This document shows positions 1-10,338 of a DNA stretch of 64,000 nucleotides, piece after piece (position 1 is the first letter of the stretch; each line of letters opens with the position of its first letter). Both the position numbers and the translations under genes were made by a program. The notes under the pieces were generated by a model. The model did not search any database, was not told the DNA's origin, and saw only the letters and a program-made list of their open reading frames with translations. Origin of the DNA: Corythucha ciliata (Eukaryota > Arthropoda > Insecta > Hemiptera > Tingidae); NCBI GenBank assembly GCA_038030265.1, contig CM075943.1:35402001-35466000 (forward strand), given 5' to 3'.

Positions 1-141
1 GCCCATGTTTGTAACACGAGACAAATATAACCCAACCCCCAACCACGCTTTTCTCCCAGGATGACTGCTGGCTTTTCCCAGCAAAATAAAAAAACCTCAA
101 AAATTTGCGAACTAAAATGTATTTTATTAAAAATGAACGGT

Positions 142-910
142 CTAACTTTTTTGATATGAATAATTGTTTACAGTAACTGTAATATTGCAGTTGTTACAAT
201 TGTTTAAAATTAAAGGAGATTTTTTGGATGGATGTTGAACGATACTATTTTCCACTTCGGGCTGAAGTACAACATGAATATCATTGTTTGTTTCTGCGAT
301 CATATTAGTATTATTACTGTTAATTTCTGGGTTTTTTAATTCAGAAATTGTTGTCGAAATTTTTTCGGCTATTTCTGATCTCGAGCGTTCAGATTCATCA
401 ATGTAGCCCTCGGCAACGGTGCTCGATTTCCATCCACCTAGGCGTTTCGAGGAAAGTAAATCTCCACCAGCGTTCACGAGGAAAGTAGCGGAAGAGCGGC
501 GAAATGTATGCCCGGTGTATAAATTCGGATCTTTTAGGTTTAAGAATGTGGCCACCAGTTTTGGGACGGAGCCGATTGTGTTGATCCCCACAGGCTATAG
601 TACAAAAAATACATTTAAAAAAAGAAGGAAAAAGTAAGATTAAATAAAATTAATTTACCTGTCTACTACATTTTCCTTTAGAGTACTTCAAAAAAAACTG
701 GCTCAAAATCGTTTTACTAGGCCGTAGGCTCATATATTTTTTGCACAGTTTGTAGATGTCCCAAATCACACTGAAGGCTCTTGACGTCTTATTTTTACCA
801 GGGCGAATCCGTACCAACATTGATTGACCGTGATCTTCAACGTCATTGAGGGTCAGTTTCCAAAGTTCCTCCCGCCGACAGGCTCCCATTATGCCCATGC
901 CTAGTATGAC
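142..910 (-). CDS. Tyrosine recombinase, C-terminal catalytic half (Crypton-like), two exons, 5' partial
   Basis: Exon 910-659 and exon 594-142 are joined in phase 0 across a 64-nt intron (658-595) with donor CAG|GTAAAT and acceptor TACTATAG|CC. A further acceptor (GACACACAG) at 911 shows that more exons lay upstream, but none is visible before repeat DNA starts near 1040. The product carries the tyrosine-recombinase catalytic set in order: Arg in GACRREEL, the HTFRRSSATFL box (His and Arg II), Trp in GGWKS, and the nucleophile Tyr in EGYIDES. The tail is Ser/Asn-rich and ends in an NNCNNCNITV segment. The stop at 142 is followed within about 20 nt by an AATAAA signal on the minus strand. Such enzymes cut and join DNA through a phosphotyrosine link. 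The domain resembles the recombinase of Crypton-type transposons and their domesticated relatives. The reading frame is intact in what remains. It could be a transposon relic or a host-recruited gene. Confidence 0.72.
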
Positions 911-1043
911 CTGTGTGTCAAAATAGTTTTAGGTAACATAATTATCATAAAATTAATCTTATAGTAATTGGTACTTTGCCGGGCTAGCCGGGAATACACC
1001 TACTTTCTCGCTCCTTTTCAGCCCGCAAAGTCGAGTTTTGGAG

Positions 1044-1195
1044 TCATGTATGAAAAAAAAAAACTTTTCATGTCAGTTTCAAACTTTTACTGTACAGTTT
1101 TCAAAAACTGAAGCTATAAAGTGCCAGGTTAGGAAAAACTCAACTTACTGGAGTAATCATGTTATCGTAATGGGGAACTTACGAAGCAGGTAGCG
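1044..1195. repeat. Foldback arm B' (same family as 45.94-46.50 kb)
   Basis: This block matches 46360-46500 almost throughout, from the TTTCATGTCA start through CTGTACAGTTTTCAAAAACTG to the GCAGGTAGCGCGAAAAAATA end. It is a solitary arm here and runs straight into a truncated copy of foldback family F1. Confidence 0.6.
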
Positions 1196-2000
1196 CGAAA
1201 AAATATTTGGGTGAAAGTTGACCTCATTTGCGAACGACATCACCATATACACCGTGGTCCGAAAATCAAAACCCTTCGAGATATGATTTTTCTAAGGCAT
1301 TGTTTTTTGAGGGCGAGATAGTGAAGGTTGCAGATCTTCAGTGAAATGATCGAAAATTGTTTGTCTCTCCACAGCTTTATTTATAGGTGCAGGACCGGTT
1401 TCGGCCTCCCTGTATCAGGCCATTTTCAACTGCAAACTTCTACACTGCTCAAATTCCATTAAGGGGGGGAACCCAGCGTCTATCCGTTAGACGCTTGACG
1501 AGTGATTAACGATTTAAACATTTATTAATATTGACGTGGGTTCCCCCCCCCCTTAATTTTTGCAACTTTTGGTGATCGATTCGGAAAAAGCACACAATTT
1601 TCTGTCAGGATTAGTGATTTTCGGTAGACGTTAACTATTTTATGTGCCCTTAAATGCGGCTCGAAGTCGTGCAAATCGGGGATTTTATTTTTCTCAAAAA
1701 AAGTCAGTCCCGTTTGTCCACACTAAATCTGAGTGTAAAGATAACCCGTGATTCAGAAAAACATCTTCAAAGTGTCCTTTACAAAAATAGTCATAAGCGT
1801 TTTCTTAGTTGATTGGCGATTTTTCGTCATAAATGACAATTTTTTTTAGAAAAAATAATGTTTTTTCTCTTGAAAACCGCTTGTTTTGACCTACTTTTTT
1901 TTTATTTTTCCGGAAAATGGTCCATTGTTGGAAAATGAAAGGTAGTTTGGTTCGTAGAAGGACGTATTTTAGTGTAATTTCCTCCGTTAAATAAAAAACT
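1196..2000. repeat. Truncated F1 foldback copy carrying secondary insertions
   Basis: The block contains the F1 signature (GGGTGAAAGTTGACCTCATT, then TCCGAAAATCAAAACCCTTC and GAGATATGATTTTTC) seen at 19.29, 33.58 and 62.23 kb, but lacks the ACAGGGTGG end. About 1330-1458 does not match the other copies. It contains ACCGGTTTCGGCC, which on the minus strand gives a GAAACCGGTCC core like that of Penelope-type hammerhead motifs, but degenerate. A TTAA-flanked 90-bp unit follows. Confidence 0.55.
1463..1552. mobile_element. 90-bp MITE flanked by TTAA
   Basis: The ends are GGGGGGGAACCCA and the inverse TGGGTTCCCCCCCCCC, immediately flanked by TTAA at 1459-1462 and 1553-1556. TTAA duplications are typical of piggyBac-type (and Kolobok) transposition. 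The unit has no coding capacity. Confidence 0.5.
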
Positions 2001-2069
2001 GGGGCTCTGGGATTTTTTTATATTTTTTTTCCGAGTTTCTCACACCGATTTCCTCGCAAAAACACATTA

Positions 2070-2350
2070 GGTCTGTTCGCGGAGAAAAAGTGTAGGGTAG
2101 TGTAGTGTAGTAGTGTAGGGCAGGTTGGGGTAGCTGGTGTAGGCGAGGGCAGCGAGGATTTTTTTGTTACGCGAACGCTTTCAGAGCAGCCAGTGTAAAT
2201 TCATAACAGTCGTGATATTTTCTCACTCCTGAGCATGTTAGATAAGAGTTATCAATTTATAACAAAAAATTGGAGTAACTTCGGGCAGCCCGTTGTAGCT
2301 CTGAACTCATCGCGAACGCCCTACACTCTATGCTATGCCTCACTGGACCA
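2070..2350. repeat. Possible MITE with GTGTAGGG repeats
   Basis: GTTCGCGGAGAAAAAGTGTAGGG near the left and TCGCGAACGCCCTACACT near the right form an imperfect inverted repeat. In between are short GTGTAG direct repeats. There is no second copy in the window to confirm the borders. Confidence 0.3.
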
Positions 2351-2461
2351 TCCAATTACCAAAAAATTCCATTGACATTGTATTTTGAGCAGTCTATTTC
2401 ATTTAATTTGCCTACATCCTAATAAGTCTCCAGTGAAAAATCCTAAGGTGGGCCAAAAAGG

Positions 2462-2600
2462 GAGAACAAAAAAAAAAAAAAAAAAAAAAAAAATTGAAAA
2501 AAAAAGTTTGTTTTAGATTTGAATCCAGGCACTTGGTAATGGTGAAATTGCGACATACCGTTTAACCTAATGTAACTTATCTGAAAATTAATGTAATCTA
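2462..2600 (-). repeat. SINE-like fragment with tRNA-type B box remnant
   Basis: Read on the minus strand this resembles 49541-49640. Both carry a B-box-like GGATTCAAATC / GGGTTCGAATCC followed by a T-run (a 30-nt homopolymer here, 7 nt there). Both lie directly beside a hairpin-ended foldback. The A box is not convincing, so a tRNA-derived SINE is only a possibility. Confidence 0.35.
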
Positions 2601-2604
2601 AAAA

Positions 2605-3011
2605 GTTTTGTTCCGACAGCAGCCTGTCGGAAAAGTGCATTTCATTCATGCGACAATCGACTCAAACCTCATAAGTTTGAATGATATCAATAAATTATGA
2701 ATGAAATTTAGGCCGTGGTAGATAGTCAAAATCATAAAAATTTACTGCAGGCCCTTTTTTGGCACCAACTCGGCGGTAACAAAATGATGAAAATGATAAG
2801 TGTACACCATACCACAGTGAACAGAGTCGGATGGGTTGCCTTTACGATTGGAAGGGAGGATGTTGTAAGAGGAGTTATTTGCAATTAAAATATTTATAGT
2901 GGCCTAAATTGCATTCGTAATTTATTGATATCATTCAAACTTATGAGGTTTGAGTCGATTGTCGCATGAATGAAATGCACTTTTCCCGACAGGCTGCTGT
3001 CAGAACAAAAC
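2605..3011. mobile_element. Hairpin-ended foldback element (family H), copy 1
   Basis: The arms are about 105 nt and mutually inverted. Each begins with a perfect small hairpin (CCGACAGCAGCCTGTCGG at 2613-2630, mirrored at 2986-3003 with one change), followed by AAAAGTGCATTTCATTCATG. A second copy with the same structure is at 49648-50046. No coding frame is present. Confidence 0.65.
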
Positions 3012-3490
3012 TTTTGTTTTGTTTTTAGTGGACTCCACAACCCATGATTTGTTTTAATTCAATTGTAATAATTCACCGACAAAAATTATTCCTTTGAAAC
3101 TCATTTCCCTTTCATATTTAACCCGTTGATTTTTTGCTAAACCTTGAAAGAAACTTGTTTGGATCCACCGGAAGGCGGTAAATAACACACGAATCACAAT
3201 AACACGGTCAAAAATAAAGGAGATGGTAAAAAAAAGTATCAAAGTGCCCTTGCATATTTCTGTGAATTTGGATATCTTATTTTTGCTTTGGATTAGGGTA
3301 TATATGTGGACTAATCTCGTGTTCACCTCCACGTGTGTCTGCTTCTGTATTAATAGATAACCTTGATAAATTTAATCAAAAATCGACTTAATCGCTTAAC
3401 TACCATCGTATATTAAAAAAAAGTCGTGAGCCACCGGACCACAGTTGAACTAAGAAGTGCCTCGTAGAACACTGGTTTCAATTAACAATT
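3012..3490. other. No recognisable gene or repeat
   Basis: AT-rich unique-looking sequence. A 92-codon frame on the minus strand has no recognisable domain or splice context. Confidence 0.4.
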
Positions 3491-3494
3491 GACA

Positions 3495-3912
3495 ATGGCG
3501 AACTTGCACATTTTTCAAGCAATGGTGTCTCTTGAAGAGGGATCTTCAACAAGACAATTGCTCACATTAAACAAGGAAACCAATCAAGGGGTTTTTTAAA
3601 GCAAATTTTTAAACATTTTGAGAGGGGGTTTGATTACGTCAAAGGTTAGTTAATGAATGGATGGTGTTAATGGTGGTACGTGTTTTTTGGGACAATTTTT
3701 CTTGTTATTTGTAAACAAAAAATGTCTCAAATGCTTCACATCTAAACAGTGACGTCTTTTCCCCTCGCACCATCCATCCCCTCCTGAAGAACTTTGATTT
3801 AAAAATCACCAGATACACCAATCGGGCTGCAACTACCGTTGATTACCTTCTCTCCACGTGCCAATTCGTCGAATACTTTTCTCCCAAATCGGACATTCAT
3901 GGAAGTTCCCCA
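3495..3912. mobile_element. MITE family M458, copy 1
   Basis: A non-coding unit of about 0.42 kb present three times in the window (also 28593-29050 and 52919-53348). It starts ATGGCGAACTTGCACATTTT and ends in an inverse of that (GGAAGTTCCCCAT). Internal landmarks such as CTTCAACAAGACAATTG and CCATCCATCCCCTCCTGAAG are shared by all copies. Confidence 0.6.
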
Positions 3913-4236
3913 TTGCCTCAACTTCTTGATTTTATTTGGAAGATGAGCCCAAAAGAGGACTATTCTTTGTAAGGCAGACCGTACGCGTTCTGGTATCGAT
4001 GAGGGGGATGGGGGTATTCATCCTATAAGATTGAAGTTCCCTCGGCTTAAGGTCAAGAATAAGGTAGACGTAGTACGGCTATAGTCTAATAGAAGAGGTA
4101 TAACAAAATCTTCGCGCCGTAACAAATCTTTTGGCCCAAGTGTGAATAAGAGAGCTTTGCTAATTTACAACCACCACCCTGAAGGCTTTTTCAGAGCCCT
4201 GAAATCAACGAAGTCTGACAACGTAAACTGACAACA
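3913..4236. other. Unannotated spacer downstream of the 4.2-5.3 kb gene
   Basis: Low-complexity intergenic sequence. It is the 3' flank of the minus-strand gene, and I found no clear poly(A) signal or extra exon that keeps phase. Confidence 0.35.
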
Positions 4237-5287
4237 CTATACAAAACGCGGGGCAGCCACTCCTTTAGTCCTTTTCATTATACTCGGAGCGTTTTCATGG
4301 ATTGTTAAGAAGTGAAGAATTGAACTAATCTGGAGACACATGTACGCGTAACTTGATTTTAGGGTGTACTCACAGGCCAATTTTCGATCCCAATCAGCCA
4401 AGCTGAAAGCATCGACTGATAGTCTCTGTTGAGCTATTTCAACTTCATCCGATGGCTCGCTTAAGGCCTCGCGTTTCTCTTCGGCGGTTATTTCATTTAT
4501 GATTTGCTCTCGTTTTCCCTGTTCATCAATATTTAGTAGATTCATATACAAAACGGCAATAATTATTCACCAAGTCGTAGTGCCATAACACGTGAAGAGG
4601 CGCGGGTGGCGCGGGCTCGAAATCCCTCTCATAATTGTCCAAGGGGTCAAATCTCTGAGGCTTTATTATTATCTGCAAAGAAAAACAATGTAAATGAAAC
4701 AAGTCACAACAAAGTTTGAAATTAGTAGCTCTGAAATTCAAATTAAATAAATCCTATTTAAAAAATAAATAAAAATGTAATAGTATTACACTAGGACGCT
4801 TTTCTTTATTAGTGAGGCTCCTGCGGTTCTGTTCAACTTGAGTACAATAGCTTTGAAAAGACGCCCGAAAACACACGTTTGCTGGAAAAAAGTTACATTC
4901 GCTTCCCCCTTGCTTCAGAATAGTTCTGCTAACTACATTCTCACGTCGCCGTGGCCGTCTTTCTAGCGTAAAGGAGTTGTCACTTCTCACGGCCTTAGTG
5001 AAACGCAATTGGCTTCAAAAAATGTGAAGAGAGGATTTGCAATAAAACTATTTTTATGACGTGAGCTAACATTTTTCTTCGACTGATTAATCTAAGAATA
5101 CGATATTTTTCTTACCCTCCCTCGCCCGTAAACACTTGAACAGGGATGGTTCACTTCCAAGGAATTCTTTCTGCTTAACACGATCTTCGAATTTGTGTAT
5201 TAATAGCTTTCTCTCTCGCGTATGTTTAACTTCAGATGGTTTTTTGCGAGTTTCTTGCCTGTTTGGCCAATGAAGTGGAGGAAGCAT
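4237..5287 (-). CDS. Unrecognised four-exon gene, predicted 215 aa
   Basis: Exons 5287-5116, 4881-4790, 4672-4571 and 4518-4237 give one continuous frame. The introns are 234, 117 and 52 nt with phases 1, 0 and 0. Donors read G|GTAAGA, AGT|GTAATA and TTG|GTGAAT; acceptors read TTTTTTCCAG, TTTCTTTGCAG and TGATGAACAG. The ATG at 5287 opens MLPPLHWPNRQETRKKPSEV, then a basic, charged segment (RERKLLIHKFEDRVKQKEF). The centre has KPQRFDPLDNYERDFEPAPP and LHVLWHYDL, followed by an acidic/charged helix-like stretch (INEITAEEKREALSEPSDEV). No signal peptide or membrane segment is evident. I do not recognise the family. Codon structure, splice signals and phase agreement make a real host-type gene likelier than a shadow frame. 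The last exon could instead splice at CCT|GTGAGT near 4380 into an exon I cannot find, and 5' exons may be missing. Confidence 0.5.
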
Positions 5288-5968
5288 CACGATAAATGTG
5301 TATATAGAACTCGATGTCCTTGAGAAATACAGGCTTGGTTTTATTGAAGGGAAGAACTTAATTAGGAGATAAAACAACGATTTTTTGTCGTTTTTTTCAG
5401 TCGATGTCGATCGTGCCCTTTTTTGACTAGCCGCAATTTCTGACTGAAATTTGCTCCCCGCCCCGTAACATCAATTTCATTTTGATGGGGTTTTCCTGAC
5501 CCCTAAATATGTTGTTTTTTTTCCAAAGGGTGGTACATTGTAACGTGCGTGCACGTAAAATCCAGCAGTAAAATTATCCAGCAATGCGGTTTTATTCTAA
5601 TTGCTTCTAGGAAACAAGCGACAGGTAAATACGTACAACTGGAATTTTCTTTTCATTTGATATTCCCCTCGAGTTCTTCATCGTTGAGGACGCTCGATAA
5701 TAGTTTTCAGGGTATTTTTTTTATATACTGAATTGCCACCATAAATTAAATGCTTCATTTTTCTCTTGTTATGGTTAACATTATGATTTAATTTGATTCG
5801 CCGAGCTTCGACGTTTGATTTCAAATAATGGCTTTTGTGATTTGACCCCTCCCCCTCCAATCCAGATACGGAATTAGTACATTGTTTATTACATGATCCA
5901 TCTTCGCAACCGGATCTACATGCGGGTTTGGAAGCGCCATTTAGTACCACAGATAAAGCACGTCTCAG
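5288..5968. other. Upstream region of the minus-strand gene; no further feature
   Basis: This could hold the promoter or leader of the 4.2-5.3 kb gene. I see no TATA box or initiator strong enough to call. Short frames here have no recognisable content. Confidence 0.3.
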
Positions 5969-5981
5969 TAAGTACAGTACA

Positions 5982-6325
5982 CGTACAGGGTGGATGCGTA
6001 CAAATGTAAAGAAAAAAATTGGGTAAAAGTAAACCTCATTTGCGATCGAAAACACCCCATAGGCCACGGTCCAAAAATCAAAATCCTTGGAGATATGATG
6101 TTTTAAACATAGTTTTAGGAGTAACTCGCTTCCCAGCTGACTTTCTGCAACTTTTGACGCTGGATTCGGGAAGAGCACACTCTTTTCTGTTTGGCTTAGC
6201 TATTTTCGTCAAAAATAATTATTCTCTGTGTCCTCGGCAACTCTTCCAAGGTGTGCGAAACGTAGTTTTCAATAAAATGCAACGCGCGCGACCCTTGTCA
6301 AAGTTAATCCTTTTACCACTTTGTT
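5982..6325 (+). repeat. Truncated F1 foldback copy
   Basis: Starts with ACAGGGTGGATGCGTACAAA and continues through the F1 landmarks (CCTCATTTGCGATCGAAAAC, CAAAAATCAAAATCCTTGGA, GATATGATGTTTTAAACA). Only the left arm is present. A 102-codon plus-strand frame across it is a by-product of the repeat. Confidence 0.55.
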
Positions 6326-6737
6326 GAGGGTAGAGCGTTTTCCCTACTTCTTCTTTATCATATTTTCCTTATTGTTTCTTCTGGCTTTGACTTTGTCACC
6401 TTTTCTCACCCCGTCCACTGAGTCATCAACGAAATAGGTATAGATACCTATTCTTCTTCTTTTTTCTTTTTTTTTTTTTTACTCTAATACAGATTTTGGG
6501 AAAATATGAACTTATGCAAGAAAGTGTGCGTTTGCCGGGCCGAGAGAGGAAAAGAGAGAGTGAGTGAGCGAGTGAGACTGAAACTCAATGACCGGCAAAC
6601 CACTTTCTGGACGAGGTTTGCTTCCTGTGGGGGTATATTATTTATTTTAAGGCGGCTGCACACAGTCATGCGGTATTCGCCAAGTAACGAGCAAAATATC
6701 AAACAATTTCTAGCAATGCCTAGAAACAGACCTCAAC
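6326..6737. other. Low-complexity spacer
   Basis: C/T-rich stretch with a 13-nt T-run, then a purine-rich GAGA-like stretch around 6540-6575. There is no supported gene. Confidence 0.3.
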
Positions 6738-6849
6738 CCTATTCTGTAACTCATAACGCGTGCGTTAGCGAAATCAACAAGCCGAATAATTATAAAAAAT
6801 CAGCTGAGAAATTTTGCTAACGCACGCGTTATGAGTTATAGAATAGACC
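6738..6849. mobile_element. Small palindromic MITE, family P112, copy 1
   Basis: Ends CCCTATTCTGTAACTCATAA and its inverse; the inner arm carries ACGCGTGCGTTAGCGAAAT. Related copies are at 44986-45096 and 46529-46640. Confidence 0.6.
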
Positions 6850-6861
6850 CGCAGTAAACCT

Positions 6862-7000
6862 GGGGGCTTATTCTCTAACTCCGAAGCAATAGCTTTTTCG
6901 AAGTCATATGTTTATTTCATTAATTTTCTTCAAACAAATGAATGAAATAAACACAAGGCTGGCGAAAAAAATATTGCTTGTTGTTAGAGAATAGGCCCCC
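6862..7000. mobile_element. Palindromic MITE with GGGGGCTTATTCTCTAAC ends
   Basis: The left end GGGGGCTTATTCTCTAAC is mirrored at the right as GTTAGAGAATAGGCCCCC, and a central inverted stretch pairs TTTATTTCATTAATTTTC with GAATGAAATAAAC. Non-coding, about 139 bp. Confidence 0.55.
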
Positions 7001-7941
7001 TGAATTATCTTTCCTTCAGAATAATATTATTTTATCGCGCCTTCTCCCCCCCCCCCCCGACAACGTTCGTGGCGAAAGGAAGTCACCCGGAGACGCTGGT
7101 AAAACATGAATATTAGAGGGTCAGCTATTTTTGTTCTTGTGGGAAAAGCGGGTTCCCAACAGAAGGGCCCCGAAAAGTATTACAAAGAAGAAGAGGGCAG
7201 GCTCTCCCGCTCTCTTCTCATGGTGAATGCTGGGTGGTCCGTCACTCAATCTAACATACCCCTCAAATTTCCTGACAATAATGTCCGCGTAGCGTTGGTC
7301 CCTTCTTAGGTTTTGAATTGGAATTTTTTCGCGAATTTAGGTGATCTCAGGCACCAAATCCGCTCCCCTATAAAGAGCCTCTCCCGAAATTGTGTTTGTG
7401 AGCGACAAATCCGTGGAACTTTTCTTGCTCTCAGGGCTCGGCTGAAGAAGCTAGAAAATAGAATAATTATTGAGGGAGCATGGCTCTCAGGAAGGATGGG
7501 AAGACGCCCAACTTGACGAAAACCGATGGCAGAGAGTGACTCCTACCGTTGCCTTTTCTGTTAAACCGCCACTGGAAAGTGGAAAACGGTGAGGTTGACG
7601 AAAGGAAATATATCCCCTAACACTTAAAATAACCCCAAAATAACAATAACCCCAAAACACTTTAGAATTCGAATGTGTTTTAAGGTAATTTCAGGGATGA
7701 AATTTGGAAAAGCAAGAAGTAACGTCACTGTAGAACTACCCTGAAGATTAAAATTAGACTTTGAAATCGAATATTGGTGCAGAAATGGAGCCAAAATTTA
7801 TGTGCAAAGTTTAGGCGAGGAGTGACTGGGAAGGAGTCGAGGCAACCCGCCTGAAACCCCCCCCCCCCTTCAAAACTAGGATTGGTGCAGAAATAAGGCG
7901 GGAAAGTATACATATATGCCGACTAGTATAGACTAAGGCAC
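7001..7941. other. Spacer without a recognisable gene
   Basis: Mixed-composition DNA with C-runs near 7047 and 7857. Two 67-codon plus-strand frames (7106 and 7313) lack domains and splice context. Confidence 0.3.
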
Positions 7942-8289
7942 TAAAGCCCGTCTACATAAGACGCAAGGACGCCGTCGCAGGACGCAGCGCAGAACGCAGG
8001 AAGCAAGTCCACTTTTCACTGTCTACATAAAACGCAAGGCTCCGTCGTGCGTTGAGCCAATCATATGTCACGTTATAAAATAAAAAGTGAAAGAGAAGTT
8101 CTAATCACTTTATCTTGACATTGTTAGGTTATCGTACTCCTCTAATTCCAGTCAGCAATGTATTTTCACACTTTCAAGTCAATTTAATCATTTTATGGAT
8201 AAGATAGCTAAAAAGTTAGGACGTTGCCACGTTATTCACCATCTGTGTTTCGGCGATGGTCTTCAAAATTCGGCTGAGGGAAAAATAAT

Positions 8290-8664
8290 ATAGAAGAAGG
8301 GTTCGTCAGTGGTGGCTTCGTGCATTAACGAAAGAATAATGTTCGGCTTCTATGAAACATTATTTGAAACATTGATAATCGCGGATCACGAGGAGTTTTT
8401 TGAGTTACGGGGATGTGACCTTCGAAATTCGAGGATCTTCTTGAAAGGGTGACTCCACATCTCGAGAAGAAAAGCAACCGAACTCCTTCACCAGTTGCTT
8501 TATACTATTGGTGTGAACGCTTTCGTAAGTTCACCCTGGTAGCGTATATTGCATATTCATTTACTTGTACTTATAACGATTCGTTTATAGTTATTCGGAC
8601 GATTCGGATGCAGTCCGTGGACATGGATGTTTCGAGTCGGGTGCTCAACTGCAACTGCTTATAA
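8290..8664 (+). pseudogene. Harbinger transposase N-terminal remnant
   Basis: Three overlapping frames together recall the start of PIF/Harbinger transposases. RQWWLRALTKE (8300-8333) carries the family's double Trp, FGFYETLFETLIIADHEEFF follows after a frameshift, and KFEDLLERVTPHLEKKSNRT (8425-8484) matches the usual 'FdeLLe.v.P.iek' stretch. An in-frame stop precedes the last piece, and the catalytic DDE part is not visible. Copy 2 has the same relic at about 10695-10900 with a 7-bp insertion that shifts it again. Confidence 0.5.
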
Positions 8665-9133
8665 AATTACATCCCGGAAGTTTGCAAGGCAATATGGCTT
8701 GATTTACTACCAAATATTTTGCCAGTCAAGACAGGGAATCTTTAAAATTTTCTGATATTCGGGTAACATTACCTAGATACCCCAGTATTTAACGTAAAAA
8801 CAAATAGATCCATAAATATAAGGTACTTACTACCAGGAACTGCATGTTTTCGTAATTGGTATTCGTATAGTACTATAGTACACACCAAGTTGTGGGGGTG
8901 CTACGATCTTGTAGACAATAGGACCTTCCCAACCACTATCCTCTACTATTAGCCGTGTACTGAACAGTACAAAATCATCCAAATGCCGACATACACCCTG
9001 TATTTTGAGTGAATTAAATACGTTCTTCAAACTTGTAGGTACATTTATTTGAGAATCACTAATTAATGAAAAAAAACTAATGTTTCTTACAAGACTAGTA
9101 TGACATAATAAAAAAAAGGGTTTTAATTTATGT

Positions 9134-9445
9134 TTATGGTGACATCATCACTGCTAGTTCTTCAAGCACCAATGACTCTAATTTTTCTATCTTCAGGCAC
9201 TCTCCCCAATGCATAATTGAATGATTCGAAGGCAGAGCCCCAACGTGTCGTCCCTTCGTCTTCCAAATATTTTCTTGGCCTCTTCTGCGGTCTGTCACTT
9301 TGTGGTGATAATACCGACTTTCTTTGTCCTTCGTGATTTTGTGTTGCGATGCCCTCTTTGAGTACAGCCCAGGATTTGTTTTTACCAGGACAATAAGATC
9401 CCTCACTTCATCAGTAGACCACTTTTTCATTTTGAAATAATACAC
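9134..9445 (-). CDS. MADF/Myb-like DNA-binding protein of the Harbinger element
   Basis: A 103-codon minus-strand frame; a good start is the ATG before KKWSTDEVRDLIVLVKTNPG. The W-S-T-D-E-V-R-D-L-I...N-P-G-L-Y pattern resembles the first helix of MADF or trihelix Myb-like domains, which in PIF/Harbinger elements are the second gene and bring the transposase to the ends. The downstream part is basic (KDKESRYYHHKVTDRRRGQ). It ends with a Glu/Leu-rich stretch that copy 2 has lost. It may be a first exon only, and the expected second half of the domain is poor. Confidence 0.5.
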   Translation of the reverse strand: MYYFKMKKWSTDEVRDLIVLVKTNPGLYSKRASQHKITKDKESRYYHHKVTDRRRGQENIWKTKGRHVGALPSNHSIMHWGECLKIEKLESLVLEELAVMMSP

Positions 9446-10114
9446 TTTTTGATAAATACACTTTTTAAAACAAAATCTAGAAGGAAATGGCGAGCTGAGT
9501 TATTTGATTTTGATAGCAGTTGCCGGGTAGAAAGAACCTCCAAACTCATGGAAGAAAAAAAATATTGGAGATGCCCAAAAATATCTTGAAGTGAGCCGGA
9601 AATATCTTCTAGTAGGCGGGGCCTATTTCACCACAGTTGAATTCTATTGGTTCAAACTTGACGACGGCTACTCAACATCAAATGCTATTGGCCGAACGCA
9701 AGAAGTTGACGCGAGAAGTTGACATTGGTTCAACTCTGCGTTGCGTCCTGCGTTCTGTGCAGCGTCCCACAACGCTAACTTAAACGTTCTATATAGACGA
9801 CAATGAGCATTTTTAGATAAAATAATTAACAACTCTAAACTGAAGAAGAAAACAGGGACCCATGGGCGAGTGGAGTTCTATGTGTTTAAAAATATGATTA
9901 AAGATTTGTTTTTGATAATTTCGGGATTTTGAAAATTTTAACAATCAATGTAGCAGTGGAAAGAACCTCAAACCTAGACCCTGCCTTCTAAACTTAAATG
10001 CGATTGGCTGAACGCAACCGCGGACGCGAGAGTTGGCTGAAATTCGCGTTGCTTCCTGCGTTCTGCGTTGCGTCCTGCGGCGGCGTCCTTGCGTCTTATG
10101 TAGACGGGGCTTAA

Positions 10115-10338
10115 TAATAATAGAATGGAGAAGCTTTTTTATTTCTTTCTTTCAAGATTTTATTGTTTTATGTTGGTTTTATTCTTCCTATATTCACATA
10201 TTAATTGCAATTTATTGATCGGTGATGTCGCTGAGCTTCTTTTTGCGTTGCATAATCGTTTTTTCTAGTCACGATTTGTGATTGACTCTGAAAAAGCTTC
10301 TTGCACCAACCATCTGAATTTGATTCCTCAAATAATTC
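10115..10338. other. Spacer between the two Harbinger copies
   Basis: About 225 bp of AT-rich DNA separating two same-orientation copies. Small frames here only extend into the terminal repeats. Confidence 0.4.

Larger units (their letters stand above)
7945..10111. mobile_element. PIF/Harbinger-type transposon, copy 1 (defective)
   Basis: Terminal inverted repeats start AGCCCGTCTACATAAGACGC and end in the inverse GCGTCTTATGTAGACGGGGCT. The element is flanked by TAA at 7942-7944 and 10112-10114, the 3-bp duplication typical of this superfamily. Subterminal arms are rich in GCGTCC/GGACGC words. It carries a broken transposase 5' part on the plus strand and a MADF/Myb-like frame on the minus strand, the usual two-gene plan of the group. 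Most of the DDE domain is missing, so it is non-autonomous. Confidence 0.75.

Noticed and set aside
1370..1440. Second hammerhead ribozyme (minus strand, GAAACCGGTCC)
   Set aside because: The CTGATGA core is replaced by CTGATAC and helix II is poor, so it is at best a decayed copy.
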